Below are positions 10,582-20,365 of a DNA stretch of 46,510 nt, one piece after another. The stretch comes from Chara braunii (taxonomy: Eukaryota; Streptophyta; Charophyceae; Charales; Characeae): NCBI GenBank assembly GCA_003427395.1, contig BFEA01000088.1, positions 822,103 through 868,612 of the forward strand. Reading direction: 5' to 3'. The translations under genes were made by a program, and so were the position numbers. Position 1 is the stretch's first letter, and every line of letters starts with the position of its first letter. The notes below the pieces were generated by a model. It made no database searches and was not told the DNA's origin. It was given only the letters and a program-made list of their open reading frames with translations.

Positions 10582-11600
10582 AAGGGTAAAAATTCAACCT
10601 TCAGTGGCAGCATGTTGTACTATCGTCAGAGGTTGCAGAGTACTATTTTTCTTATGTACCAATTGAATATATGAACCTGTAAGTATATGAGATTCCAACT
10701 CAATGAAAAAATTTAGTTGAACTCGAAATGTAGTGTCACTTACTCTCCCTGCTGATATAGAAAGGTCTTATAATATGGAAATTCAATCCCCTGGTATTGA
10801 CAAGTTATGAACATCTGACATATGAAATATGAGTTTCTAAGAAAAAAAATCCGCACCGACCGATCTGTCGGTGCATGAACTGTCACCAATACCTAAATGC
10901 TATCATTCCTCTTTGGTTTAATCGAGACCCATCTTCCCCATATATCACAAAAAAATCTTGGGTTGCTAAATCTAAATTTTGATGAGTTATGATACATCTA
11001 AATTCTGATTAATCATTATGATGTAGATTTTTCCTCTGGTCTCGTTCGCTAGGGACAACAATCGCAATTCGTCCTATTAAGATCCTAGACTGACAACCTT
11101 GCCCTCATATAATTTTATTTTCGATAGTACAATTATTTGCGTTTTGTGTTTATTCAACCAGAATTTGATTTTAGACCTCTTTGACCTTCTTGTAGTGTTG
11201 CCCAAACCTCTCATATTATAAAAAATAACCCTAAGGTTGTCCATTGTCTATTGCTACGCTCGATATAGATAGGATCCGTTCCCGTTCCGAGGGAGGGGTT
11301 GGACTCCCAAGGTTGAGATACCCCTCCTTATTTGTTGCTGCAATTAAATATGTTTAACCGTGAGATCATCTCCGAAACAACATATTCCTGACATACATCA
11401 AATTTTGTTTTTTGTTTGTGGGCAATTTCTTATTCAATTATGAGAGGAAAGTGACTGACACCTCATGATGAACTTTAATCTATATAAATATGAAACCTTT
11501 GTCTTTTTTTTTTAAGGAATAAAGATAGCCGTAAATTCCAAAGTCCGCTTTCAGTTAGCTCTTGTAGGTTGTCTTAAGAGATTTGCGCACCAATCAAAGA
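10582..11600 (-). pseudogene. Possible LINE endonuclease relic
   Basis: Position and spacing between the LINE ORF1 relic (12672-13420) and linker relic (9186-9340) predict an APE-type endonuclease here. Minus-strand translation shows only scraps: GLWNLR near 11540, compared with ATWNLRGLG in the intact copy, and GLNQR/IITHQNLD fragments near 10920-11000. Stops are frequent in every frame. I would call this a guess supported by layout more than by sequence. Confidence 0.25.
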
Positions 11601-12671
11601 CACATGGCACTTCATTTTTTTCTTTGTGGTCGATATACAATCTCAAGTGTGCTATTTACATAAGAAGCCTGAGTGAAATGAACTCACAAAAACTCTATTT
11701 GGATAAGGAAAGGATTGCATTTCTATAAATTCGGTCCTCCAATGAAGATAGGTGGAATGATATACCCCTTGAGGTGATAGTTATGCAAAAATTTGTACTA
11801 ACGCGTTAACGAACGGACAAGCAAGAGGAAGCAATCATTTTTTCAATGACTGCACCTGCTGCCTTCCAATAGTAATAATACGACTGTCAAAAAACATATT
11901 CGCTTTTAGTCTTGGAGACGAGATTTCGTATCTGTCCACTCCCTGAGACGTTTTCAAACCAGCTACGAAGCCTGTAATCTTTTGTTCGTTAAACTATGGC
12001 GTTTCTCTCCTTATCTACTACCACCGCCATCCTCAAAGTCAAGACTGGATTCTTAACCCTGTGACTTTTAACGGGGATTTGCCGCTTGAGTCCCTTTGCG
12101 GTGTTGGAACGACTACGACAAGTGGATGACGAGAGATATTTTGTTCACCCTTATATATTACTAGTTCTCATCCGCCTTGCATTTCCGAAAAGCTCGCGTT
12201 TTTACAGAGTGGACCTTGAAAGACGCTACCTTGATTACTGGGGACCTTAACCCCTTTCCGTTCTTGAAGGACGATGTACTTGACGTAGATTGTCATGAAA
12301 AGGTACTGGAAGTAGGGTTGTTAACCCATTGGAAGGAAAACGTTTGGTTCCGTTCCAGACCCTACGCTATGCCCAACAAATATCTCAGGATTGGTGAAAA
12401 CAGTGGGTTGAGATCCATAGTTAAATCATGTTGCAGGTTGAGGCATTAAGGTTGATCAATGTCGTCGTTATTCCATTGTGTTTTCTTTATCATGGATTAT
12501 CGTGACTGCCTTGATTGGTTTAAAGCGAAAGCATCTTAGTACAAGTTCATTCTGCCGTTCGAAGAGTTATGTGGTCTCGTAATTGACGGTATCGCCCATT
12601 GAACAACATCATTATTATTGTAAAATTTCATGTCATATACATTCACTACTCTGAGTTGCTGCCAAAGTTTC
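11601..12671. other. Intergenic or decayed LINE DNA, no gene recognised
   Basis: The only frame of note is 12177-12449 (plus, 90 codons), which contains LITGDLNPFPFL. I could not tie it to a family, and codon use gives no support. If the LINE model is right, this stretch corresponds to the ORF1 C-terminus. Confidence 0.35.
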
Positions 12672-13420
12672 TTATTTTATTACCTTGATTCTCCTGCTTG
12701 CTTCCCGTGCTGTCCTCTTTGTGAAAACAAAACTTAATCTTTTGCACAAAGAAGTAAACAAGCAAACTAACTTTACCTCCAACATGTCACCTTTGTTATT
12801 TTCTACCCAGATACAATCCACAACTCTTTCTCTAAAGTGCGGATCTCTGTCGTACTCAATCTTCATGAACTCTGACTTTGACCAATTCCTGATTGACACA
12901 TAATCTTTACGAAAAGTGCTGACAAATTTTTCGATAGCCTACTTTGCGTAGACAATGTCATCAAGAGACACTTAGGAGGGTCACTAACCAATATATATTT
13001 TCCATTTCGCTTCTTCTGGATCCATGCCACTTCAAGCGGACCATGCACAAATGAAATGCCAGGCTTCATGATACGCCAAAAATCATTTTTTTTTCGTCTC
13101 TCTGGTTTACAAGCCGCATAAAAATTATAGTGTTCTTGGCAACATATGCGAGTACAATAGAGATCTGCAAAGCGAGACGTTTCCAACTGAATCCGATCCT
13201 TTAAAGATACCATATCGGGCCGGACCATTTTCACTGTACATTCTGATGAGAGTTGCTTTAACCTTTCTTGGTGAATTTTTTGCATTATCTTTCGAGAGGA
13301 CTATTACTGCTCTCTTTTTTAACCATCTAACCTTTATATGGCCAAACTTCAAGTTCACACATAAAGTCATTTATCTTCCTTCAATATCCATAGTCTACCT
13401 CATAACACTAGGCGATAAAC
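12672..13420 (-). pseudogene. LINE ORF1 relic, DUF4283-like domain
   Basis: Three minus-strand pieces align in order with the ORF1 at 42188-42985. First, VNLKFGHIKVRWLKKRAVIV corresponds to VNLEIDQEKIGWLKEHAVTV. Next, RIQLETSRFADLY corresponds to RDRVKVESPNVVSY. Last, FMKIEYDRDPHFRERVVDCI corresponds to LVNVKYDLDPSCRQHIKDKI. The pieces lie in different frames and carry stops, so the gene is dead. ORF1 proteins of this plant LINE type bind RNA in the ribonucleoprotein. Distance to the linker relic at 9186, after subtracting the 1,012-bp TIR element, is about 2.47 kb; the comparable distance in the LINE at 37-43 kb is about 2.35 kb. Confidence 0.7.
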
Positions 13421-14884
13421 ACTTTTACTTTTTGTTCTCACTTGTCCTTCGAATATGGATCTTCAGGAGGAGATCGCGCTTTGTTTTGCCATCTTTTTTC
13501 CATGATGATCTTCGGTTTAACTTGTTCCTCCATTGCACGTACCAAAGTTTTCCGCCAATAAGCTCCTCTTATTAATGGTAACTTCAAGTTTTACTGCAAA
13601 CTCTCTGGACTAGGATCTTGATTATGTTGTTTTTGCTAAAACTAGGTACTATTAACTTCTATTGTGAAAAGTTCAGGTAACAGTATACTGACGTTGTGAG
13701 TTCGTTGAACTCTCATCCTGAGTTCCTTCACATGTTGAGCATGCCCTGCTCTACACACCTATAAACTTAGTTCCTCCATAGCAATGAATATCATAACCGA
13801 CACGTCCATAAAAGATACATGTACCACGATGAGAACAACAACAAGGATGACAACTTGGTACCACTCCTCCTTATGGTGCGGACATGTCACCGGGTAGGCT
13901 GCACAACACTGGGTTTGATATTAGACACAATCTCGAATTCTAGTAGCACAACACCAGTGGTCCGGTCTCCCTCTTCTCGAAGTTTCTCACTCCCATCAAT
14001 TTCATTTCATGGGTGGTTTAACCATACCTATATAGGCCAACCTTATAAAAAGGTTTGCATTTTGACCTCTCCTCGCGTGCCCCCAAAAATGTGGCTTGCG
14101 GCGCTGTTGGGGTTAATACCCTTACAATGAAATTTGCCAATGTTTTTGCATTCCACACAACTATGACATTATTTACCTCACGCACTATAATGATTGGTAA
14201 TTATACCTTTTGACTATGAAAGTCGAAAGGTAAGTTCGCTAAAAAGTAAGATTGTCAGCATGACAACTAAGAGAGCAAAGAGGCCGTCAAATCAAAATCA
14301 TACGCTGCACACAACTTGGCGGGCATAGGTTTCCCGACCTTTAAGTTCAAACGGTCAGAAAGTCAAGTAAATTAAAAATAACTAAGTTGGATGAATCGAT
14401 GTCATACACACAAATTAAGAATTCGCAGCGATCGAGCCTCACAACGACAGGATGAGAATTAGAAATTAGCACCGACCCTAACAATGAGACTAGGGCAATT
14501 AACTGATGTACGACTCACATGCAACCTCAACTTCTGAAATGCAATCTCCTAAATAAGACAACTAACAGAGCAAACAAAAGGAGGACCACGCCAATTTATT
14601 TTTACAATACGAAGTTACAGCCGGATGAATACGCCGAAAAAAAAAAAAAAATAGACTTGGGGTTCCTACACGATTCGGAACTTAAATCTTTGAAGTTGAG
14701 TTACAACTCATTTTTTATAAAGGAGTTAGCCCAACTGTAATTTAGATTCAATCCCTAGATCGATGACATGTTAAATGAAGCACTTACCTTATGAACTAGC
14801 TTCCAACTTAGTATATTATAAAGTAGTTAATCCACTATAAGAAGTAATATAGAGAGCAACATGTAGAAGGAGAATGAGTCACAA
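13421..14884. other. Intergenic, with a diverged ~295-bp tandem repeat
   Basis: No gene recognised. GACAACTAAGAGAGCAAA at 14262 recurs as GACAACTAACAGAGCAAA at 14557, and several downstream words (such as GGATGAAT) recur at the same spacing, indicating an old tandem duplication. The open frame at 13819-14130 has no recognisable motif. Confidence 0.45.
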
Positions 14885-14975
14885 TACTTAGGGTGGTCGA
14901 CCGGGTATTGAACCTGTAACTTTGTTAAAAAGACCAGTTCAACTCATTGTAGGCCAATTTTATTACTTTTTATTG
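14885..14975 (-). repeat. tRNA-derived SINE-like sequence
   Basis: On the minus strand a near-consensus Pol III box B, GGTTCAATACC (plus-strand 14904-14914), is preceded by a weaker box A-like TGAGTTGAACTGG (14934-14946). The spacing is short for a tRNA and no cloverleaf can be closed, so this is a decayed SINE head at best. Confidence 0.3.
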
Positions 14976-15594
14976 CACTGAATCCCAACATGACATGTCG
15001 AACGTCAAGGAGTATAAAGGTTAGATTTTTTTTTTTTAATTCAAATTTTATTGTTTTTTTTTTTTTTTTTTTTTATATTTATTTTCCCACGTGGCTTTGC
15101 TAGGACTAACCTAGCTCAGATTTCGAAACAAATTTAAATCGAATTAGAAGGTAAAAACCTTTTAGGCATGAACCAATGTTTGGTCGTGAGAACATTACCA
15201 AGAGCCTACTAGCAATTTCAATACAACACGTGAATCTACACGTCTAATATGTTTAAATGCAGATGCTTAGTTTAGTTGCCTTGCCATTGGGATATTGCCT
15301 CCCTATCGACCTAGCTTGTAGTAACATGCAATGCAACTCGGTCTATGAACTGTATACAGAAACCGAAGGGAAAACAAAGATGGCAATGAATAAATAGTTG
15401 CACGGGGACTTGATATCATTCACAACTATAACGAGGATCAAAAGTGAGTTAAGACTCACAAGGAAAGAGTGACAAAGAACCAAACAATATCACTGCACGT
15501 TAATAATGAAGGAACAAAGTAAAAATAAGCATGAGAGTGAAGAAGAATGAGTGTGAAAAAAAAAAAAAAAAAATCGATAATTGTTTTATTTTTT
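14976..15594. other. Intergenic, poly-T tracts
   Basis: AT-rich DNA with T-runs near 15030-15075 and an A-run at 15556-15572. Nothing else recognised. Confidence 0.4.
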
Positions 15595-15770
15595 TTTAAA
15601 TAAATTTTTTATAAAGACCATGACTCAATCTATGGACCCTCAAATTTTCAGATTATTCGGAGTATGTTTATGAGGGTAAAAAATCGTAAAGGTTGAGGTT
15701 TTTTTTTTTTTTTTTTTTTTTTGCAACCGACTTTTGCTTGCCTCATGTCTACGGGTTTTTGAAGGCCTCA
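15595..15770. repeat. Third, diverged copy of the repeat at 2408-2760
   Basis: It shares CTCAAATTTT, a block resembling GAG(G/C)(G/A)TAAAAAAT, CGTAAAGGTTGAGG and a long T-run at the position where the 2.6-kb copy has TTTTTTT. The CACGTGG core is not preserved here. Confidence 0.45.
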
Positions 15771-16860
15771 TATAGCTAGTTTTGAATATGAGAAAAAGTG
15801 GTGGTTTAAGCACTAACGGTGGCAGTGGGTAAGAAATAGGATGTAAGATTCTATGTCATATAGTTGCATACAAATATTATGCTGCGTCATCCATATTTCC
15901 TAAGCCTCTTTTTGATCCTCACTATTTACTCCCCATTCTCAAGAAACTTGTTATCCCATTCTCAATAACCCTTTTGATTATTCTTCCTTTGTTTAGTTAT
16001 AAAGTGTTACTTAATTTTTGCCAAATCATGTGTGATCTTTCTATCTATTGTTTAGTGTTATAATTTTTTCCATGCCTATCTTTCTCTCAATTTTTACGTT
16101 TTGCTTGTTGGGTGTACGTGGTTACATATTAAAATCATGAAAGTTTATTGCATTTTTTAGACAACTTTCTTAACTTTTTTACTGTAACCAATCTTGAGTT
16201 AGTGAAAATGTATGAAGTATTTTTTCCTTTGATTGCTAAATTAGGCATCTACCTCCGGGTTACTGCCATTGTGCCATTTGTCTTCACCACTTCTTTGACT
16301 TTCGTCGTTTCCCTCAGTATAACCATCCTCATTGCCTTATCAACTTCTTTAACTCGTTGCCTCATATAACATCTGCAATTTTTATCTGCATGAAATAATT
16401 TCCCCCCTACTTTTTAAATATGAAGAAGCAAAGCTTAAATATTAATATGTCTCTATTTTATTCAACAACGTTACATATTTAACTTCTTATGTTTCCAGAA
16501 AAAACTTATACCCTAGGTAGCAAGATTAAATGTCTGGATTACTTTTGAACATGAAGGATATACGAACGAACATCAAAGACGAGCATCCGTACGCACGTCT
16601 GTTACAAACCCAACGCAGCAATGTGTCGGACCCTAGTAACGCCCCCGACCTCCTATAGCTGGAGGTAGGGGTTGTAAAAGCATGATTAAATGGTCACCGA
16701 CAGGGTCAAACCTCCTGAAAGACCGATGTCATAAAAAAAAAATGACTTAAATTGTGAGTGTCTTTTCCATATGTCGCCCTCGGGTCCTGCTCGCTGAGCA
16801 TTTGGGATGCATCTAGTCGGCGCGCGTGCCCGAGGCCCACCTCCGTATTAACCGACAGAC
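15771..16860. other. Intergenic, nothing recognised
   Basis: No gene or element boundary seen. The short frame 16148-16369 is hydrophobic only because the DNA is T-rich. A more GC-rich patch at 16600-16860 is not assignable. Confidence 0.4.
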
Positions 16861-17080
16861 ATTGTTTTTGTCTGGGAAAGGCATAGGCAGTTAAATGTGG
16901 TCATCAATCTATGTAATTTGATGCCGCATATCGGACTTTAAACTCTTTATCGTCTTGGATCGGATGAACGTTGTAAACTCTATTCACACCAACTCCGCAA
17001 TCCGATAAGAATGTTCATCTAAACCATGGATAAGAATGTGTATATGCGTACATGTGAATTTATTCATAATTGCTATTTAC
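16861..17080 (+). repeat. Dispersed repeat R copy 1, left part
   Basis: It matches 18660-18870 in order: TTGTTTTTGT(C/T)TGGGAA, TTAAATGTGG, TCATCAAT, GTAAACT, ATTCACACCAAC, CGCAATCC, GATCTAAACCAT and GTGAATT. It is interrupted at 17081 by a TIR element and resumes at 18278. The nature of R is unknown. Confidence 0.6.
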
Positions 17081-18277
17081 ACAGGATCCGTGAAAACCTA
17101 ATAAAACGACTAAACCTCATATTTTTATAGAATGAAAAAGTAAAAGTCAGACTATTATTTTTGACATAAAAAAATATTCTTAACTATTTTTCGATAAAGA
17201 AGGCAAAAGAACAAGTGAAAAGTCAAACGTTCCTCAAAATGTGCAAGAAAAATCTTTCTTGCAAAATCCGCTTATATGGCTATAAGTCATTCTTTGCAGA
17301 TTAGCAAAAAACAAAGCTTAAACAAAACAATTTTTAAGGATAACAAGACAAACTTGAAAGATGTAAAAAAAACTGGATTTTAATGAATACTCATTTATAG
17401 AACTATAAGTCATTTTAAGTAGTTAGGTTAAAGCCAAGATTTGTGAAAACTAATTTATAAGACTATAGATCAATTTTCAAGTTAACAGTAAAACCCTTAT
17501 CAAAAAACATATGTTATTTAAAAGAAGAATATAAACAACTTTTGTTTGGGATACATCTTCAAATTCTTAGTCAAACACGAGTTTAAAATAAAAAAATATG
17601 GGGATAAAAATTAAACCAACAGTAAAAAATAATATCTTCGCTCATGCATAGGATAATATGTTTGAGAACATGTTTGTTCATTCGAAAAAAACCCGAATAC
17701 ATTTATCGTGCTACACATCTTATAAGACTATAAACATGATATTTTGAGATAACACAAAATTGAGATACTTCGGTTCTTGAACATACGTTGTTTCACCTTG
17801 TAGTAATTTTATGTGGGAAAACCTGCTTTTCTCCTCGCCACTTCCAGTGGTTTTGAACAAACAATTTTTTATTTTTTTTTGGCAGTTGTTTTACTTTATG
17901 TAGATTTTTTTTCCTAGAGGAGACCCGAACAACATACTATCATAATCTTGAATACATTTCGTGAAAAACCTAACAAATGTTTTTTTTACTACGCTACCGG
18001 AGTGGCCCGGGATCACTTGCCCGACCGAGCCAAAAAATATATATATATATTTTTTAATGTTATTTTTTATTCTAAATTTGGTGAAGAATTTCGATGTGAC
18101 CCTATGGCAAAAGTTGTTCAGTTTATTTTTCTGCATAACATAGTTTTTTTTCGGATTTTTTTTTTTTTTTGTTTTTTTTTGCTTGTACCTTCCTTGGTCC
18201 TTGCACGGGTTGGCCACCCGGGACCCGGGCCGCCCGGCTCGTAGCCTAGTTTTTTTAGGTTTTCACGAATCCTATGT
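17081..18277. mobile_element. 1.2-kb TIR transposon inside repeat R
   Basis: The left end ACAGGATCCGTGAAAACCTA and the reverse complement of the right end, ACATAGGATTCGTGAAAACC, are imperfect terminal inverted repeats. They coincide with the point where repeat R is broken. The interior has at least four copies of a TATAAGACTATAA-like motif (about 17276, 17396, 17455 and 17722) and a part near 18075-18140 resembling the internal repeats of 9570-10581. No transposase is visible and the target duplication is unclear. Confidence 0.55.
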
Positions 18278-18497
18278 TTATAGTTCTAAATTAAAAAAAA
18301 AAACAATATTTGACCGAGGCAGACACTTTTATTGGACTTTCAAGAAACTTATCAGAAGAACTCCGTTAGTGTGATCAGAATGCGTTTGACTAATGGATGA
18401 GAACTCATCACTCGGCCAAGAGTTTGTGCTCCTAAGAAAAGTGGTAGACTCTACTCACACTGAGCCTCTACACACACACGCACACACACACAGAAAA
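18278..18497 (+). repeat. Dispersed repeat R copy 1, right part, ending in (CA)n
   Basis: It corresponds to 18870-19014 joined to 19537-19600. It contains the uninterrupted MITE site GTGCTCCTAAG (18428-18438), which is split by a MITE in the other copy. It ends in a CA microsatellite directly before the N-run. Confidence 0.65.
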
Positions 18498-18543
18498 NNN
18501 NNNNNNNNNNNNNNNNNNNNNNNNNNNNNNNNNNNNNNNNNNN
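18498..18543. other. Assembly gap (46 N)
   Basis: A run of Ns directly after a CA microsatellite. Sequence on its right side is a 34-bp displaced fragment followed by a sequencing adapter, so the join is unreliable. Confidence 1.
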
Positions 18544-18577
18544 AGGGCATGACTAGTGAGAGGTGATGCACTGTAAC
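18544..18577. other. Displaced 34-bp fragment identical to 24314-24347
   Basis: All 34 bases are found again, without change, at 24314-24347. Lying between an N-run and a mate-pair adapter, it is best read as the far end of a mate-pair read placed here during gap filling. Confidence 0.85.
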
Positions 18578-18613
18578 CTGTCTCTTATACACATCTAGAT
18601 GTGTATAAGAGAC

Positions 18614-18615
<2 letters not shown>
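18578..18615. other. Nextera mate-pair junction adapter (contaminant)
   Basis: CTGTCTCTTATACACATCT followed by its reverse complement: the 19-bp transposase mosaic end in both orientations, which is the circularisation junction of Nextera mate-pair libraries. It is library sequence, not genomic sequence. Confidence 0.97.
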
Positions 18616-18652
<37 letters not shown>

Positions 18653-18659
18653 CGGAAAT
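18616..18659. repeat. (GA)n microsatellite next to adapter
   Basis: About 34 bp of GA repeats follow the adapter directly, then a few bases lead into repeat R copy 2. The left boundary is artificial. Confidence 0.85.
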
Positions 18660-19014
18660 TTGTTTTTGTTTGGGAACTTGAAAGGTATTGACGATTAAAT
18701 GTGGGTCATCAATTTGTGTAATCTGATGGCGCACGTCACACTTGTTCTTCGTGAACCGAATGAAAATGGTAAACTATATTCACACCAACCCGCAATCCTA
18801 GCAGATTGTTGATCTAAACCATTAATCGTGTATCTGTACGTGTGAATTGATTCTTGTTGGGTATTCAAAACTAAAAAACAAAACAAATTTGACTTTGACA
18901 AACTCTTTTGTTGGACTTTTCACTAACTAATAAGGAGTTTGAACTCTCTTGGTCTGACCATGATGCATTTAACTGGTGGATGAGGACTCACCACTTGGCC
19001 CAGAGTTTATACTC
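18660..19014 (+). repeat. Dispersed repeat R copy 2, left part
   Basis: Matches R copy 1 (16861-17080 plus 18278-18430) without the 1.2-kb TIR element, so it serves as the empty site for that insertion. It is itself broken at 19015 by MITE copy 3 and continues at 19537. Confidence 0.6.
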
Positions 19015-19536
19015 CAACAGAAAAATTTCACAGAATAAAAAAATTATTCTATAGTAAAATTACATTCTAAATTTCAAATTTTCATTCCATCTTAAAAAAT
19101 ATCATTCTAATTTTAAAATTTTTCGTCTTACTTGAAAATTTTCGTTCCAAGAATGGGGTATCCCTTATTATTTGAACTGCATGCTAGAAATGGAATGAAA
19201 GTCTAGATGAGTTCATGAAATATTTTAATTGGACTGTTTTTCTAAGTAAGGATTTTCAGTCATAAATAGGTTAATCCAAGCTATATTAAAAGATATTTGT
19301 TGTAGTAGAATGAAAGTTTAATTAAAACATTTCATAAACTCATCCAGAATTTCATTCCATCTTGAACAAATAAATGTAGTTGGAAGGGAAAACTCATATT
19401 TAGACGGGAACTTATCAAATAAAACTGGAAATTTTGGACTTTGACAAACATTGGAATGATAATTTATAAATATGCAGGATTTTTTTTTTATGGAATATTT
19501 TTTCAACTTTAATTTCTCGTGGGAATTTTTCTGTTG
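19015..19536 (+). mobile_element. CAAC-MITE copy 3 with TC target duplication
   Basis: 522 bp from CAACAGAAAAATTTC to GGGAATTTTTCTGTTG. It is preceded and followed by TC. The corresponding place in R copy 1 reads GTGCTCCTAAG without insertion, which directly shows an empty site and a 2-bp duplication. It has no coding capacity. Confidence 0.88.
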
Positions 19537-19601
19537 TCCTAAGAAAAATGTTAGACTCTACTCACACCAACCTTGTACACACACACACCATGACACTTAG
19601 G

Positions 19602-19605
<4 letters not shown>
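19537..19605 (+). repeat. Dispersed repeat R copy 2, right part
   Basis: TCCTAAGAAAAATG, then AGACTCTACTCACACCAACC and a short CA tract, parallel to 18431-18490 of copy 1. Confidence 0.6.
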
Positions 19606-19665
<60 letters not shown>

Positions 19666-19676
19666 NAGAGAGAGAG

Positions 19677-19733
<57 letters not shown>

Positions 19734-19735
19734 AC

Positions 19736-19819
<84 letters not shown>
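19606..19819. repeat. (GA)n microsatellite with one N and an embedded (AT)n
   Basis: Long GA array with an N at 19666, an AT stretch at 19678-19689 and CAGA interruptions near 19735-19750. Arrays of this kind produce long Arg-Glu or Ser-Leu frames that are not genes. Confidence 0.95.
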
Positions 19820-19821
<2 letters not shown>

Positions 19822-20002
19822 TCATGGGGGGAGAGACATATAAATAAATTGATTGGTAGATAGATCGATCGATCGATTGATATATAGAATGGCATATGCA
19901 TGAACCAGATGGATCTAAATGAACCGAATTCCTTTAGAAAGGAGACAAGAAATTATGAAGTTATAAATGAGACTCATCATATAGTCAGAGAGACCATTGT
20001 GA

Positions 20003-20121
20003 GGGCATGCTCACACTAACACTTGCCTAAATGTATCTGGCTACAATTACAACTAGACTAGGGTAAGCCCAACTCCAATAATGTGAAGAGCATAGTAGAA
20101 AAAGTCCTAGCATGAGTATAT
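20003..20121. mobile_element. Short MITE (family 2), copy 1
   Basis: It begins GGGCATGCTCACACTA and ends TAGCATGAGTATAT, imperfect inverted repeats of the same type as at 46027-46140. Shared interior words are AAATGTATCTG and AAAAAGTCCTAG. About 119 bp, no coding capacity. Confidence 0.6.
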
Positions 20122-20177
20122 CTTGAGAGAATTAAGACATTATCATTAGAGACTGGAAGAAAAAAATTGCAAATACC

Positions 20178-20245
20178 GACCGACCTAGCTTAGTTGGTAC
20201 ACCCACGTACTGTTGAAATACAAACCCAAGTTTGACTCCTGACAC
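20178..20245 (+). repeat. tRNA-derived SINE-like head
   Basis: TAGCTTAGTTGG (20186-20197) fits the Pol III box A consensus, and AGTTTGACTCC (20229-20239) is close to box B, with a spacing typical of tRNAs. The stems do not pair well enough for a functional tRNA. The following T-rich stretch near 20305-20325 could be a tail. Confidence 0.45.
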
Positions 20246-20365
20246 AACCAGATGACCAAAATACAATAATTCTAAATTACCTTGGGCCGATCAGTTCAAT
20301 TATAGTTTTTTTTATTTTTTTTTAACAAATCATGGCCCAGTGTCCAAGGCTTATATTTCCAATTA

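Noticed and set aside
12177-12449. Possible LINE endonuclease on the plus strand (LITGDLN)
   Set aside because: Only a three- or four-residue resemblance, on the strand opposite to the surrounding LINE relic.
18578-18615. Natural 38-bp palindrome or hairpin
   Set aside because: It is exactly the Nextera mosaic end and its reverse complement, found twice beside displaced sequence, so it is library-derived.
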